Shown: positions 37,329 through 45,652 of the stretch, piece after piece
Numbering within the stretch: position 1 is the stretch's first letter
How the letters are laid out: the number at the start of each line of letters is the position of its first letter
Source of the DNA: Natronococcus sp. AD-5
GTDB taxonomy: Archaea > Halobacteriota > Halobacteria > Halobacteriales > Natrialbaceae
Assembly: GCF_030734285.1 (NCBI RefSeq)
Contig: NZ_CP132294.1
Span: 62,001 to 126,000, forward strand
Length of the DNA stretch: 64,000 bases
Direction of reading: 5' to 3'
Notes under the pieces: model-generated
Seen by the model: only the letters and a program-made list of their open reading frames with translations
Told to the model about the DNA's origin: nothing
Databases searched by the model: none
Made by a program: the position numbers and the translations under genes

Positions 37329-37463
37329 ATCATCAGCGTGGTCACTGCCGACGCACAAAGCGCTTCGGCCGTCATTCGAAACGCGCCGACGACTCTGCGT
37401 ACGGGGCTTGACCGCTACCGGATCACGGACGGAACCCCTCGACGACTACCACCTCTCGATTCA

Positions 37464-37470
37464 CTTATAT
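37464..37470 (+). promoter_or_regulatory. TATA box upstream of the HTH regulator
   Basis: CTTATAT starts 29 nt before the ATG at 37493 in an AT-rich patch, consistent with a leaderless transcript. Confidence 0.5.
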
Positions 37471-37492
37471 CGGTTTAGGAAAATTGGGCGCT

Positions 37493-38164
37493 ATGAGTCT
37501 CTTTGGGGAATTTCACGTACCCGCCGAAGCGTTCGCGCTTCACGAAACGCTTCGGGCCGTTCCCGATCTCGTCGTCGAAGTCGAGCGCGTCGTCGCGAGC
37601 GACGAAATTCTCACACCGTATTTCTGGATCTCCGGCGTCGATAACGACGCCTTCGAGCGGGCGACCGCGTCCGATCCGACCGTTCGAGACGTCCGACACA
37701 TCGACGACTACGACCGCTCGACGCTGTACTGCGCGGAGTGGACCGAGAACGTCGAGTCGCTGGTCTACGCCTCCACGGAAGTCGGCGTCACGATCCTCGA
37801 GGCGTCCGCACAGCACGACGAGTGGGAGCTTCGAATGCGGTTTACGGACCGCGACGGACTCGACGAGTTCCAGTCATACTGCGCCGACTACGACATCCCG
37901 TACCGACTCACGCAGCTGTTCGCGCGCGCCCATCCGCGCGGCGTCGGACAGTACGGGTTGACCGAAAAACAGCACGAGGCGCTCGTCACCGCCTGGGAGA
38001 TGGGTTACTTCTCGTCGCAGACCATCTCGCTCGCGGACGTCGCCGACGAACTCGACATCACGCAGCAATCGCTCTCCAAACGCTTACACCGGGGCCACGA
38101 GGCGCTGATCGGGAATACGCTCGCCGTCACGCCGCCCGCCGAGGAATCGTCGGTCGCCGAGTAA
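37493..38164 (+). CDS. bacterio-opsin activator-type HTH regulator
   Basis: 223-residue regulator. The N-terminal half is the haloarchaeal sensory module of this family (FGEFHVPAEAFALHETLRAV, VESLVYASTEVGVTILEA). The C-terminal HTH-10 domain reads YGLTEKQHEALVTAWEMGYF, then ISLADVADELDITQQSLSKR with the LHRGHEALIGNTL end. A second gene of this type is at 47740. The target genes are not indicated, but a DUF7344 winged-helix gene follows at 105 nt. Confidence 0.9.
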   Translation: MSLFGEFHVPAEAFALHETLRAVPDLVVEVERVVASDEILTPYFWISGVDNDAFERATASDPTVRDVRHIDDYDRSTLYCAEWTENVESLVYASTEVGVTILEASAQHDEWELRMRFTDRDGLDEFQSYCADYDIPYRLTQLFARAHPRGVGQYGLTEKQHEALVTAWEMGYFSSQTISLADVADELDITQQSLSKRLHRGHEALIGNTLAVTPPAEESSVAE

Positions 38165-38269
38165 CCCGAACCGGCCCGCCGGCGTCGGATCCCGACCGCC
38201 CTCGTGACTTAAAGGATTGATTATACAGTCCAACGGCTCAATCGCGTTCGCCGTAAATTACACGTATCT

Positions 38270-38641
38270 ATGGGACACGGCTCATCGGAGCTCGACGTCG
38301 TCTTCGAACTTCTCGCGAATCATCGGCGACGCCGGGCTCTTGCCGTGCTCAAGACCGACGACCGGCGGCTGACTTTGAACGACCTCACGAAGGAGATCGC
38401 CGTGCAGGAATCCGACGCGCGGATCACGGAAATTCCCGGGGAGGACGTGTGCGATATCTTTCTCTCGCTGCAGCACATCCACGCGCCCAAGCTCGCAGCG
38501 TTCGAGCTCATCGAGTACGATCGAAAACGGGACATCGTCGAGCCGACCGATCGGCTCGAGACCCTGGAACCGTACCTCTCGCTCGCGACGGGCGCCGATT
38601 TCGACCCCGAGCCGCGAACCGGCCAGACCGGCGCGCAGTGA
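38270..38641 (+). CDS. DUF7344-like winged-helix protein
   Basis: 123 residues: VVFELLANHRRRRALAVLKT, LNDLTKEIAVQESDARI, then LQHIHAPKLAAFELIEYDRK. Same build as the product of 34722-35096. It sits 3' of a bacterio-opsin activator-type regulator and converges with a response regulator 6 nt away, suggesting a small regulatory cluster. Confidence 0.75.
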   Translation: MGHGSSELDVVFELLANHRRRRALAVLKTDDRRLTLNDLTKEIAVQESDARITEIPGEDVCDIFLSLQHIHAPKLAAFELIEYDRKRDIVEPTDRLETLEPYLSLATGADFDPEPRTGQTGAQ

Positions 38642-38647
38642 GTCGGC

Positions 38648-39115
38648 TCAGCGACCGGGCGGAAGGGTCGCGGTCGCGAGCCAGAACTGCTCGATCGACT
38701 GCACGAGATCGACGAACTTGCCGGGGTCGACGGGTTTCGTCAGATAGGCGTTCGCGCCCAGTCGATAGGCCTGTCGCACGTTTTCGGGGGTGTCGGAGCT
38801 CGTCAGCATGATCACCGGAATTTCGCAGTAATCGGCGTCGGTTTTGAGGGTGTCGAGAACCTCGTCGCCGGACAGCTGTGGCAGGTTCAGATCGAGGAGA
38901 ACGAGGTCCGGACGCGGAGCTTCCTCGTACCGTCCCCGCTGCTGGATGAACTCGAGCGCCCGTCGCCCGTCGGAGACGGCGTGAATCCGGTGTGAAATCT
39001 CGGCTTCGTCCATCGCCTCCTCGAGCAATCGGACGTCTCCGGGATTGTCTTCGACGAGCAGTATTTCTCTCGTCCGGGGGTTCCGGTCACCAAAATCGTT
39101 CCCGTGTGCGGTCAT
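38648..39115 (-). CDS. single-domain response regulator
   Basis: 155 residues with one receiver domain and no output domain. Acidic pocket E22-D23 (LVEDNPGD), phospho-acceptor D75 in LVLLDLNLPQLSG, T105 in VIMLTSSD and K127 in YLTKPVDP. The insert around 60-69 (RGRYEEAPRP) is typical of the Rcp1-like response regulators common in haloarchaea that pair with PAS/GAF kinases. No kinase adjoins it. The ATG at 39115 (TAHGNDFGDRNPRTRE) is chosen over a longer frame. Confidence 0.92.
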   Translation of the reverse strand: MTAHGNDFGDRNPRTREILLVEDNPGDVRLLEEAMDEAEISHRIHAVSDGRRALEFIQQRGRYEEAPRPDLVLLDLNLPQLSGDEVLDTLKTDADYCEIPVIMLTSSDTPENVRQAYRLGANAYLTKPVDPGKFVDLVQSIEQFWLATATLPPGR

Positions 39116-39474
39116 CGTCCGTTTCCAGTCAACCCCGGATCCGCCGAGCGGTGTCTCCCTCCCGAACGCGCTCGCCGAGCGCACGAGAACTCCTCGTCAC
39201 TACGTCCTCTTCGACCTCGTCGCAACTGGAGACCGTGCGCTGGCGCTTCATTCACCTCGGGTTATGGGCGACCGGCACATAAGAGACCGGTCAAAAGGAA
39301 TTGGGCCTCCGGTCTGTCAGGATAGTTCGGCGCACTCGACGAGAATCGTTCCGGAGCCACCTTTTTCCGCCTCGGATCGCCTCCGACGACCGCTCGGCGC
39401 AAAAATCTGTCCGGCGAGAGCACGGCTCTCGCTGACCGTCGCTCACACTATTCGCGAAGAGACCAAAAAACCCC
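39116..39474. other. intergenic region with a fragment of the dph6 end
   Basis: 359 bp between two minus-strand genes. It holds the response-regulator promoter side on the left and a short duplicate of the last 12 codons of dph6 at 39317-39353. Otherwise I see no gene. Confidence 0.5.
39317..39353 (-). repeat. partial duplicate of the dph6 3' end
   Basis: 37 nt that match 39475-39511 at 31 positions, including the stop codon. Read on the minus strand it gives GTILVECAELS and stop, against GTIRIERAELS and stop in the real gene. The copy is 158 nt downstream of the true dph6 end. Similarity does not extend beyond these 37 nt on either side. Confidence 0.7.
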
Positions 39475-40200
39475 TCAGGATAGTTCAGCGCGTTCGATAC
39501 GAATCGTTCCGCGGGTTCCGTCCCACTCGGTTTCGTACTCGAGGTCGATCCGCCGATCCATGTGCGGCCCGTCGACGACCAGCGTCTCGAACTCGCCGCC
39601 TTCTCCGAGGATGTGGACGCCGTACGCCTCGTTGAGGGCCTCGAGTTCCGCGAGCGCCTCCGCGTCGACGGTCCGGCCCAGCCAGGACTCGTCGAGGCCG
39701 CGGGCTGCGACCTGGACGATCGTGATCTCGAAGCCGGCCTCGAGCATCGCGTCGGCGAGTTCGCGGGGGTCCTCCCGCCACAGCGGCGCGAACAGGTCGC
39801 AGCCGAGGCGGTCGCACATCCTTTCGATCCGACTCGTCTGGTACTCGCTCTCGACGGCTCCCGCGGTGACGCCCGCGATGCCGCCGGGCAGGGCCGCGTC
39901 GAGGTCCGTCAGGGCGGCCTCGAGCGGCTCGAGTTCGTCGTCGCCCTGAACGCTCGAGTCCGCGGCGGAGTCGGCCTCGAAATCGGCGGGTTCGACGTCG
40001 ACCAGCGGAATCCCGACGCTCTCGGCCGCCAGTTCGGCGAGTTCGGTCGCCGGAACGTGGTACATGTACGAGTCGCCCGTCGGGTGGACGGTGACGAGTC
40101 GCTCGACGTTCAGTCCGCGCTCGAGCGCCTGGTACAGCGCCCACGCGGAGTCCTTGCCGCCGGAGAACAGGCTGATCCACGCTCCGTCTGCGTCGCTCAT
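39475..40200 (-). CDS. dph6: diphthine--ammonia ligase
   Basis: ATP-dependent ligase for the last step of diphthamide synthesis on elongation factor 2. The 241 residues carry the PP-loop SGGKDS at 13-18 (LFSGGKDSAWALYQAL), the family motifs HVPATELAELAAESVGIPLV and IAGVTAGAVESEYQTSRIER, and CDLFAPLWREDP. LNEAYGVHILGEGGEFET and the end GTIRIERAELS are also typical. The length is right for archaeal Dph6. A 37-bp fragment of its 3' end is repeated downstream. Confidence 0.94.
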   Translation of the reverse strand: MSDADGAWISLFSGGKDSAWALYQALERGLNVERLVTVHPTGDSYMYHVPATELAELAAESVGIPLVDVEPADFEADSAADSSVQGDDELEPLEAALTDLDAALPGGIAGVTAGAVESEYQTSRIERMCDRLGCDLFAPLWREDPRELADAMLEAGFEITIVQVAARGLDESWLGRTVDAEALAELEALNEAYGVHILGEGGEFETLVVDGPHMDRRIDLEYETEWDGTRGTIRIERAELS

Positions 40201-40247
40201 ACCGACTGCTGGCCGCACGGGAGTAAAGGGGTGACGAGTTTCGGCCG

Positions 40248-41564
40248 TCAGCGGGACGGATCGAGATCCGAGTCGTCGTCATCGTCGGGAGCCGGATCCG
40301 CCGGCTGTTCGGCGTCGGACTCGGGCGGCTCCGATTCGGTATCGGACTCGAGTTCGGCCCTCGTACGGAGCGCGGACTGCGGCCCGCCGTCGGTGAGCTC
40401 CGACTCCGGGCCGGCCTCGACGAGGGCCGTCTCGTCGCTCGCCTCGCCGTTCGTTCCGCTGAACGCGGAGGCGATCCAGGCGCCGACGAGACTGACGACG
40501 ATCGCGCCGACGACGTATAGCGCCAGCCGTTCGCCGGCCGTGATGGCGAACGTGTCGATCGAGAGAACCCCCTGCTCGATCGCGGGCACCCGGACCGAGT
40601 CGATGAGACGCTGTTGCTCGAGGAAGTACGCCGAGAACCCGCGGATCACCAGCCCGACGGCGACGACGATGAAGGGCAGGTTGAGGTAGGAGCTCCGGAT
40701 CGGCTCCTCGCGGATGACCTCGTCGAGCAGTCGGCCGGCGCTCGCCGTGAGCGCGGCGGCGGCGAGCCAGGGGACGCTGTCGAAGGCGAACTGCACCGCG
40801 GGGAGTACGATCCCCGACGGATCCTCGAGGCTCGAGACGCCGAGCGCGCCGGCGAAGAGCCCGACGAGCGTCAGTCCGGCCGCGACGACGTAGGTGACGA
40901 CCGACACCTGCCCGGAGTACAGCGACTCGCGGACCTGGTGTGCGAACCCGGTCATGATCTCGTCGATGTTGAACCCCTTGTAGAGCAGGAAGAGGCCGAT
41001 CACGGTCGTAATCGCAGCCGCGCCCTCAGCGGGGCCGACCACGGTCGCGAGCACCGGGAACACCAGCAGCGTCAGCCCGATCGGGACGAGAACCGTCTGG
41101 CGGAGTTCCTCGTCGGCGAGGAACTGCTTGAGCAGGTAGTACGTCGACTCGATGTCGCGGGCCTGGCGGACGACCACGCGGTCGACGGAGTCGACCTGGA
41201 CGCGACTCTCGACGATCGGCACCAGTCGCTCGTCCTCGGCGCTGTCGATGACGACGACGGCCGAATCGGGGTCGTGGGTCGCCATGAGGTCGTCTATCTG
41301 TCGTGCGACGGACCGGTCGGCCGAGACCATCGACTCCCGGTCCCCCGAGACGACCGCGACGACGACGTCCTCGTTCTCGTCGCGAAGGCTCTGGGCGACG
41401 CGCAGGGTCTCGAGCAGGGAGTTGACCCCCGAATCCTCGGGATCCGCGAGGCCGACGTCCGTCACGAGCGCACGGATTGCCTCCCAGCCGACGATGGGCG
41501 ACCGAAGTCCGGTCTTTCGTCCGACGTCGTCGGTCCGGTCGAGACAGACGACCAGCGTTGTCAC
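40248..41564 (-). CDS. DUF373 family membrane protein
   Basis: 438 residues. The soluble N-terminal part (about 1-140: TLVVCLDRTDDVGRKTGLRS, LRVAQSLRDENEDVVVAVVS and AVVVIDSAEDERLVPIVES) looks nucleotide- or ligand-binding. It is followed by about six to seven membrane helices (150-390) and an acidic disordered tail. This is the archaeal DUF373 architecture; function unknown. The gene is followed by dph6 after 47 nt and preceded by sppA after 51 nt on the same strand. Confidence 0.88.
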   Translation of the reverse strand: MTTLVVCLDRTDDVGRKTGLRSPIVGWEAIRALVTDVGLADPEDSGVNSLLETLRVAQSLRDENEDVVVAVVSGDRESMVSADRSVARQIDDLMATHDPDSAVVVIDSAEDERLVPIVESRVQVDSVDRVVVRQARDIESTYYLLKQFLADEELRQTVLVPIGLTLLVFPVLATVVGPAEGAAAITTVIGLFLLYKGFNIDEIMTGFAHQVRESLYSGQVSVVTYVVAAGLTLVGLFAGALGVSSLEDPSGIVLPAVQFAFDSVPWLAAAALTASAGRLLDEVIREEPIRSSYLNLPFIVVAVGLVIRGFSAYFLEQQRLIDSVRVPAIEQGVLSIDTFAITAGERLALYVVGAIVVSLVGAWIASAFSGTNGEASDETALVEAGPESELTDGGPQSALRTRAELESDTESEPPESDAEQPADPAPDDDDDSDLDPSR

Positions 41565-41615
41565 GGTAGGCGTTCCATTCCGTGCGACGATAAAACCACG
41601 GACTCGTTCACCGGC

Positions 41616-42608
41616 TCAAAACCGGAGGCGAAACCCTCGGTCGCCGGCGACGCTCGCGATTCCGGCGCCGAACGCGTAGGCGAGGCTCCTGGCGCCGCCG
41701 CCGACGCGAGCCATCAGCGGCCGTTGGGGTTCGAATTCTTCGACGGTCACCGCGCCGACCTCGAGGCGGTCCGCGAGCTCGTCTTCGATATCGCGGCGGG
41801 TGCCGAGTTCGTCGATAAGTCCCATCTCGTGGGCCTGCTCGCCGAGGTAGATCCTGGCCTCGGTCTCGCGAACGAACTCGGGCTCCAGGCCCCGGCCGTC
41901 GCTGACGCGTTCGACGAACGTCTCGTAGTAGTCGTCGATCAATCCCTGGAGGTACGCCCGCTCGCCGTCGTCCATCTTCTTCAACGGGCTGCCGGCGTCC
42001 TTGTACTCTCCCGCGGCGAATCGTTCGTAGGAGAGCCCGACCTTGTCGGCGAGGTCGCTCGCGTTGACTCGCGAACCGATGACGCCGATCGAGCCCACGA
42101 TGCTACCGTCCCGCGCCCAGAGTTCGTCACAACCGCTCGCGATCCAGTACCCGCCGCTCGCGCAGACGTCGGTCGCGTACGCGATCGTCGGCCCGTCGAA
42201 CCGCTCGGCCGCGAGTTTGATGTCGTCGCTGGGAACGACCTCGCCGCCGGGCGTGTTCAGCTTCAGGAGGAGCGCGTCGACGCTGTCGTCGTCGTTCGCC
42301 CGGTCGATCTGCTCGACGATGTCGTCGGCCGGCGTCGAGCGCGGGCTCGAGGGGAACCGTCCGCCGCCGTTGCGGGTGATCGGTCCCTCGACGGTGACCT
42401 CGGCGACGTCGTAACCGGGAAACAGCGTGTCGGCGATCGAGCCGGCGATTCGAACGCCGAGGACGACCACGGCGAGGGCGACGAGCACGCCGGCGAGGTC
42501 CGCGAGCGTCTCCGGATAAACGACGAACAGCGCGACGCCGATCGCGGCGAACACCGCGGCGCCGACCGCGACGATGACGAGTCGGCCGATTCCTTCGCTA
42601 CTGATCAC
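41616..42608 (-). CDS. sppA: signal peptide peptidase SppA (S49)
   Basis: Membrane serine protease of the S49 family that degrades left-over signal peptides. The 330 residues start with two membrane segments (about 8-30 and 38-58). The protease core has LLLKLNTPGGEVVPSDDI, the nucleophile S151 in DVCASGGYWIASG, and the general-base lysine K203 in EYKDAGSPLKKM. A GTG start at 42608 is chosen because GAGGTG lies 6 nt upstream of it; another GTG 9 nt further up overlaps that sequence. Confidence 0.92.
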   Translation of the reverse strand: MISSEGIGRLVIVAVGAAVFAAIGVALFVVYPETLADLAGVLVALAVVVLGVRIAGSIADTLFPGYDVAEVTVEGPITRNGGGRFPSSPRSTPADDIVEQIDRANDDDSVDALLLKLNTPGGEVVPSDDIKLAAERFDGPTIAYATDVCASGGYWIASGCDELWARDGSIVGSIGVIGSRVNASDLADKVGLSYERFAAGEYKDAGSPLKKMDDGERAYLQGLIDDYYETFVERVSDGRGLEPEFVRETEARIYLGEQAHEMGLIDELGTRRDIEDELADRLEVGAVTVEEFEPQRPLMARVGGGARSLAYAFGAGIASVAGDRGFRLRF

Positions 42609-42614
42609 GGCACA

Positions 42615-42620
42615 CACCTC
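42615..42620 (-). promoter_or_regulatory. Shine-Dalgarno sequence deciding the sppA start
   Basis: GAGGTG on the minus strand, 6 nt before the GTG at 42608. It complements the 3' end of archaeal 16S rRNA and picks this GTG over the in-frame GTG inside the site. Confidence 0.55.
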
Positions 42621-42723
42621 GAGTCATATCCGACGGTGGTACTCCCGCCCCGTTAAGCGTTGACTTTTACGGGGCCGGGTGGCTGCGAGAGTCCGGTTCG
42701 GGACGGGGTATCCCGTCGAATTT

Positions 42724-44025
42724 TCACTCAGCCGTCACGCTGCCCGGTGCGTCGGCGGCGTCGCGATCGGTTTCCGGCCGCTTCCCCGACTCGTCGGTAC
42801 GGGAACGCTCCTCGTCGGCCTGCGCCGTCCAGTCGTCGATCCAGTCCTGGAGGACGTTCCAGCTGTCGCGGACGAACGGAACCGGATCGTCGGTGACCGC
42901 GTAGTCGAACCGGGGTTGACGAACGAACGACCTGGCGACATCGCGCAGGGCCGTCCTGAGCGGCGGCCGTTCGACGAGCGGGTACTCCTCAGTCAGGACG
43001 CTGTGAACGTAGCTGAGCTCCCCCCGGATGAGGTGGCCGCCGATCCCGGCCCGGTAGGTCGGCTTCCCCGGGATCGGCTCGCCCATCGCGAGCTGCCAGT
43101 AGTAGAAGGGAAAGTCCGCCCCCGTCTGGACGGAAAAGGGCAGCGACGACCAGAACCGCGGGTTGATCTCCATCAGCTTGAACTCCTCCGTCCGGGGATC
43201 GCGAAGGAACTCGACCATCGCCAGCCCGTGCCACTCGAGTTCGTCGAGCAGCGCCCGGCCGGCCGTCTCGAGTTCCGGGATGTACACCGACTCGCGGTAC
43301 GCGCTCGGCCCGCCGCAGTACTTCCAGCCGCGCCGTTGACAGTGCTGGAAGGTCGCGACCGGCTCGCCGCGGTCGTACAGCGCGAAGAAGCCGTACTCCC
43401 TGGAGTCGGGAACCCGCTCCTGGACGAGCGGCACGTGTCCCCGCTTCTCGATGCAGGCCGCCTCGTTCGGCGGCTTCCCGGGCGTCTGGTACACCGTCGA
43501 CCCGATCTCGCCCCGATCGAACGCGGAGCCGAGGTACTCCGGTGCGGCGACCGTGTACCGGGGCTTGACGATGGTTTCGCGATTCCAGTCGTCCCACTCG
43601 TCGAGGAGGGCGGTTTCCGGCGCCGCGACGCCGGCTTCGTCGGCCGCCTCGAAGAGTTCGATTCGGTCCTGGACCCGCCGGAGCGTCTCGAACGTCGGCC
43701 AGGGCGTCGCGATCTCCGCCGCGAACGCCTCGCGGTTTCGTGCGAGGGAGTAGACGTCCTCCTCGCGGACCGGGATGATCGTCTCGACGTCGGGCCGATC
43801 GGCGATCGAGAGAAGGGCGTCGCCGTAGGCGAGCAGATCGTCGGTCGGATCCGGAAGCTGAACGAACTCGTCGCAGTACCTCGAAAACGCCGCCGGCGTG
43901 GTCGAAGTCTCGGCGCCGACGACTGTTCGGACGCCGCGTGGATGAAGTGAACGAAGACAGGCGACCGTGCTCGGGGCGTCGATCCCCGGCACGAGAACGG
44001 CCGCGTCGTCCCTGGGTTCGTGCAT
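42724..44025 (-). CDS. ATP-grasp carboxylate-amine ligase
   Basis: 433 residues of an ATP-grasp enzyme. The N-terminal Rossmann-like part has AAVLVPGIDAPSTVACLRSL and DVETIIPVREEDVYSLARNR. The ATP-binding core has ETIVKPRYTVAAPEYLGSAF and PLVQERVPDSREYGFFALYD, and metal ligands lie in EFKLMEINPRFWSSLPF. The C-terminus is an acidic tail. The family joins a carboxylate to an amine or thiol; the substrate is unknown and no neighbour hints at one. The start at 44025 fits the fold. Confidence 0.85.
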   Translation of the reverse strand: MHEPRDDAAVLVPGIDAPSTVACLRSLHPRGVRTVVGAETSTTPAAFSRYCDEFVQLPDPTDDLLAYGDALLSIADRPDVETIIPVREEDVYSLARNREAFAAEIATPWPTFETLRRVQDRIELFEAADEAGVAAPETALLDEWDDWNRETIVKPRYTVAAPEYLGSAFDRGEIGSTVYQTPGKPPNEAACIEKRGHVPLVQERVPDSREYGFFALYDRGEPVATFQHCQRRGWKYCGGPSAYRESVYIPELETAGRALLDELEWHGLAMVEFLRDPRTEEFKLMEINPRFWSSLPFSVQTGADFPFYYWQLAMGEPIPGKPTYRAGIGGHLIRGELSYVHSVLTEEYPLVERPPLRTALRDVARSFVRQPRFDYAVTDDPVPFVRDSWNVLQDWIDDWTAQADEERSRTDESGKRPETDRDAADAPGSVTAE

Positions 44026-44330
44026 GGGGTATGCACCCAGGGATGATTGTATTGTTATGGCCGGGCTAACGCTGGACGACGGCGCTAGCGGCCCGTTTCG
44101 GCGTGATCCCGGCCCGCTAGGTGGCGACTACCGGGGTCCCCGAATACGGCGGCAGCGCTCGTCGTCCGATTTCGGACGTTACAGAAGAACGAATAGTAGT
44201 CGCGGCGTGACGCGTCGAACCGATCGACTACGTTCGGCCGATGACTCTCAACGTCGTCGGTTCGAGTCGAGAACGAAACGACGGCTACCGGCAAAAACGA
44301 ACGGCAGCAGACACAGGTTGACGAATCGAG
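44026..44330. other. intergenic, nothing recognised
   Basis: 305 bp between the ATP-grasp gene and the end of the coiled-coil gene. The minus-strand frame 44085-44294 is open but has no haloarchaeal codon bias, and its translation is unremarkable. Confidence 0.45.
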
Positions 44331-45212
44331 TTAGAGCAGTCCCGTCTTCTGGAGCTTCATCAGGTCCTCGGTATCGAGGGTCTCGCCTTCCTTGAACTTC
44401 TGATAGATCTCTTCGGCCTCCTCTTTGGCCTCCTCTTTCTTCTTGTCGCGCTGGGACTTGCGCTCCTCTTCCTCCTGTTTGTCCAGTTCGCGGAGGCGCT
44501 TCTGGACGCGGACGAAGTCCTCGTGGTGGCGGTCGGCGGCTTCCTGGGCCTCGACGAACTTCTCGTGCATCTCGTCGGCCTCGTCGCGGATGTCGTCGGC
44601 CTCGCGGTAGGCCTCGATCATCTGGTTGTGGTGTTCCTGGGCCTTGTCAGCGAGCTCCGTCACCTTCTGGTGGTGCTTGGAGGCCTCGGAACGAACGTCC
44701 TCGGCTTCCTCGACGAGCTCCTCGAGGTCCTCGTTTTGCTCGAGTTTCCCCTTGCGCTCCTCGTACTCCTCGCGCTTGGACTCGATCTTCTCGATGAGTT
44801 CCTTCTCCTCTTCGCTCGAGAGGACCTCGGTCTGCTGTTTGAACTCGAGCTGTTCGATCTCCTCCTCGAGTTCCTCGAGGTCCTTGCCCTCGTTGAGCTC
44901 CATGTCCGACTTGAGCTCCTCGACGCGGTCGAACAGCTCGTTGGCCTCGGCGTTGAGCTCGTTGCGCTTGTCCTTGTGCTCCTGGACCTTCTCGTTTAAC
45001 TCGTCGCGCTTCTCGCGGTGTTCCTGGGCCTCGTCGACCTTCTCTCGCGTCTTCGCGTTGAGTTCGTCGCGCTTGGAGGCCCGTTCGGAGGCCATCTGGT
45101 TCAGCTCGTTTCGTCGGTCTCGGAGCTGACCGGCCTTCTTGATGAGCTGTCCCTTGGAGTTGTTTTCGAGGTCGTCCTCTGTCAGTTCGATGTTTTTCGA
45201 TTCGTCTACCAT
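44331..45212 (-). CDS. archaeal coiled-coil protein (COG1340-like)
   Basis: 293 residues, almost wholly coiled coil from about 20 to 270, with heptads rich in Glu, Lys, Arg and Leu (KRDELNAKTREKVDEAQEHR, ELNEKVQEHKDKRNELNAEA). HHQKVTELADKAQEHHNQMI is a likely bend, and the C-terminus is KFKEGETLDTEDLMKLQKTG. No membrane segment. Long soluble coiled-coil proteins of this type are conserved across archaea; a structural or SMC-like scaffolding role is possible. Its unusually high lysine content for a halophile fits the coiled coil. Confidence 0.88.
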   Translation of the reverse strand: MVDESKNIELTEDDLENNSKGQLIKKAGQLRDRRNELNQMASERASKRDELNAKTREKVDEAQEHREKRDELNEKVQEHKDKRNELNAEANELFDRVEELKSDMELNEGKDLEELEEEIEQLEFKQQTEVLSSEEEKELIEKIESKREEYEERKGKLEQNEDLEELVEEAEDVRSEASKHHQKVTELADKAQEHHNQMIEAYREADDIRDEADEMHEKFVEAQEAADRHHEDFVRVQKRLRELDKQEEEERKSQRDKKKEEAKEEAEEIYQKFKEGETLDTEDLMKLQKTGLL

Positions 45213-45436
45213 GTGTTAGTCAAACCTCTGTGCCATACCCGCACCGGGGATGCGATCGGACGGGAGTCGTCGCCGGCGGTCGCCAACTAGTAGTTCGGCG
45301 ATGTCCCGGCTCGTCCCACTCCGCCGCGCACAGCGTTCGCTCACGATCTGCGAAACCTCGGTGAATAAGATTTCCTGTCATCGATCGTCGAGCGATACGC
45401 GCCCCGGTGGCGTTCTGGTAACTGCAACTACTGTCG

Positions 45437-45457
45437 CCGGTAATTTAAATGTACCGG
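45437..45457. promoter_or_regulatory. TATA-like core inside an inverted repeat
   Basis: CCGGTA and TACCGG flank ATTTAAATG. The core is a good archaeal TATA element, and the 6-bp arms could be an operator over it. Read leftwards, a transcript would start near 45415 and run about 200 nt before the coiled-coil start; read rightwards it would have no gene ahead except antisense to the CetZ gene. Confidence 0.4.
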
Positions 45458-45564
45458 TCAGACGACCCGTGAAAACCGTTAGCAGGACTCGCGTCGGGCC
45501 GTGTCGGAGGATACCACGACCTGTGGGACAACCATAAAGGTGAGCCGTGTTCGGAGCGCTCGAT

Positions 45565-45589
45565 CGTCGACACGCTATATACGTCGACG
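45565..45589. promoter_or_regulatory. second TATA-like core inside an inverted repeat
   Basis: CGTCGAC and GTCGACG, a perfect 7-bp pair, flank ACGCTATATAC. It lies 107 nt right of the similar element at 45437-45457. Confidence 0.35.
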
Positions 45590-45652
45590 CGTTGCGCGCC
45601 CGCTCGGCGGACGGCGGACGATTTTCCGGAACGGTCCGTCGGCTCGAGCCGG

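Larger units (their letters stand above)
45213..45652. other. intergenic region with two palindrome-framed TATA-like cores
   Basis: 440 bp between two minus-strand genes. Apart from the two elements listed separately at 45437-45457 and 45565-45589 I see no gene. It must contain the promoter of the coiled-coil gene. Confidence 0.5.

Noticed and set aside
44085-44294. 69-codon minus-strand frame
   Set aside because: No haloarchaeal codon or amino-acid bias and no start signal.
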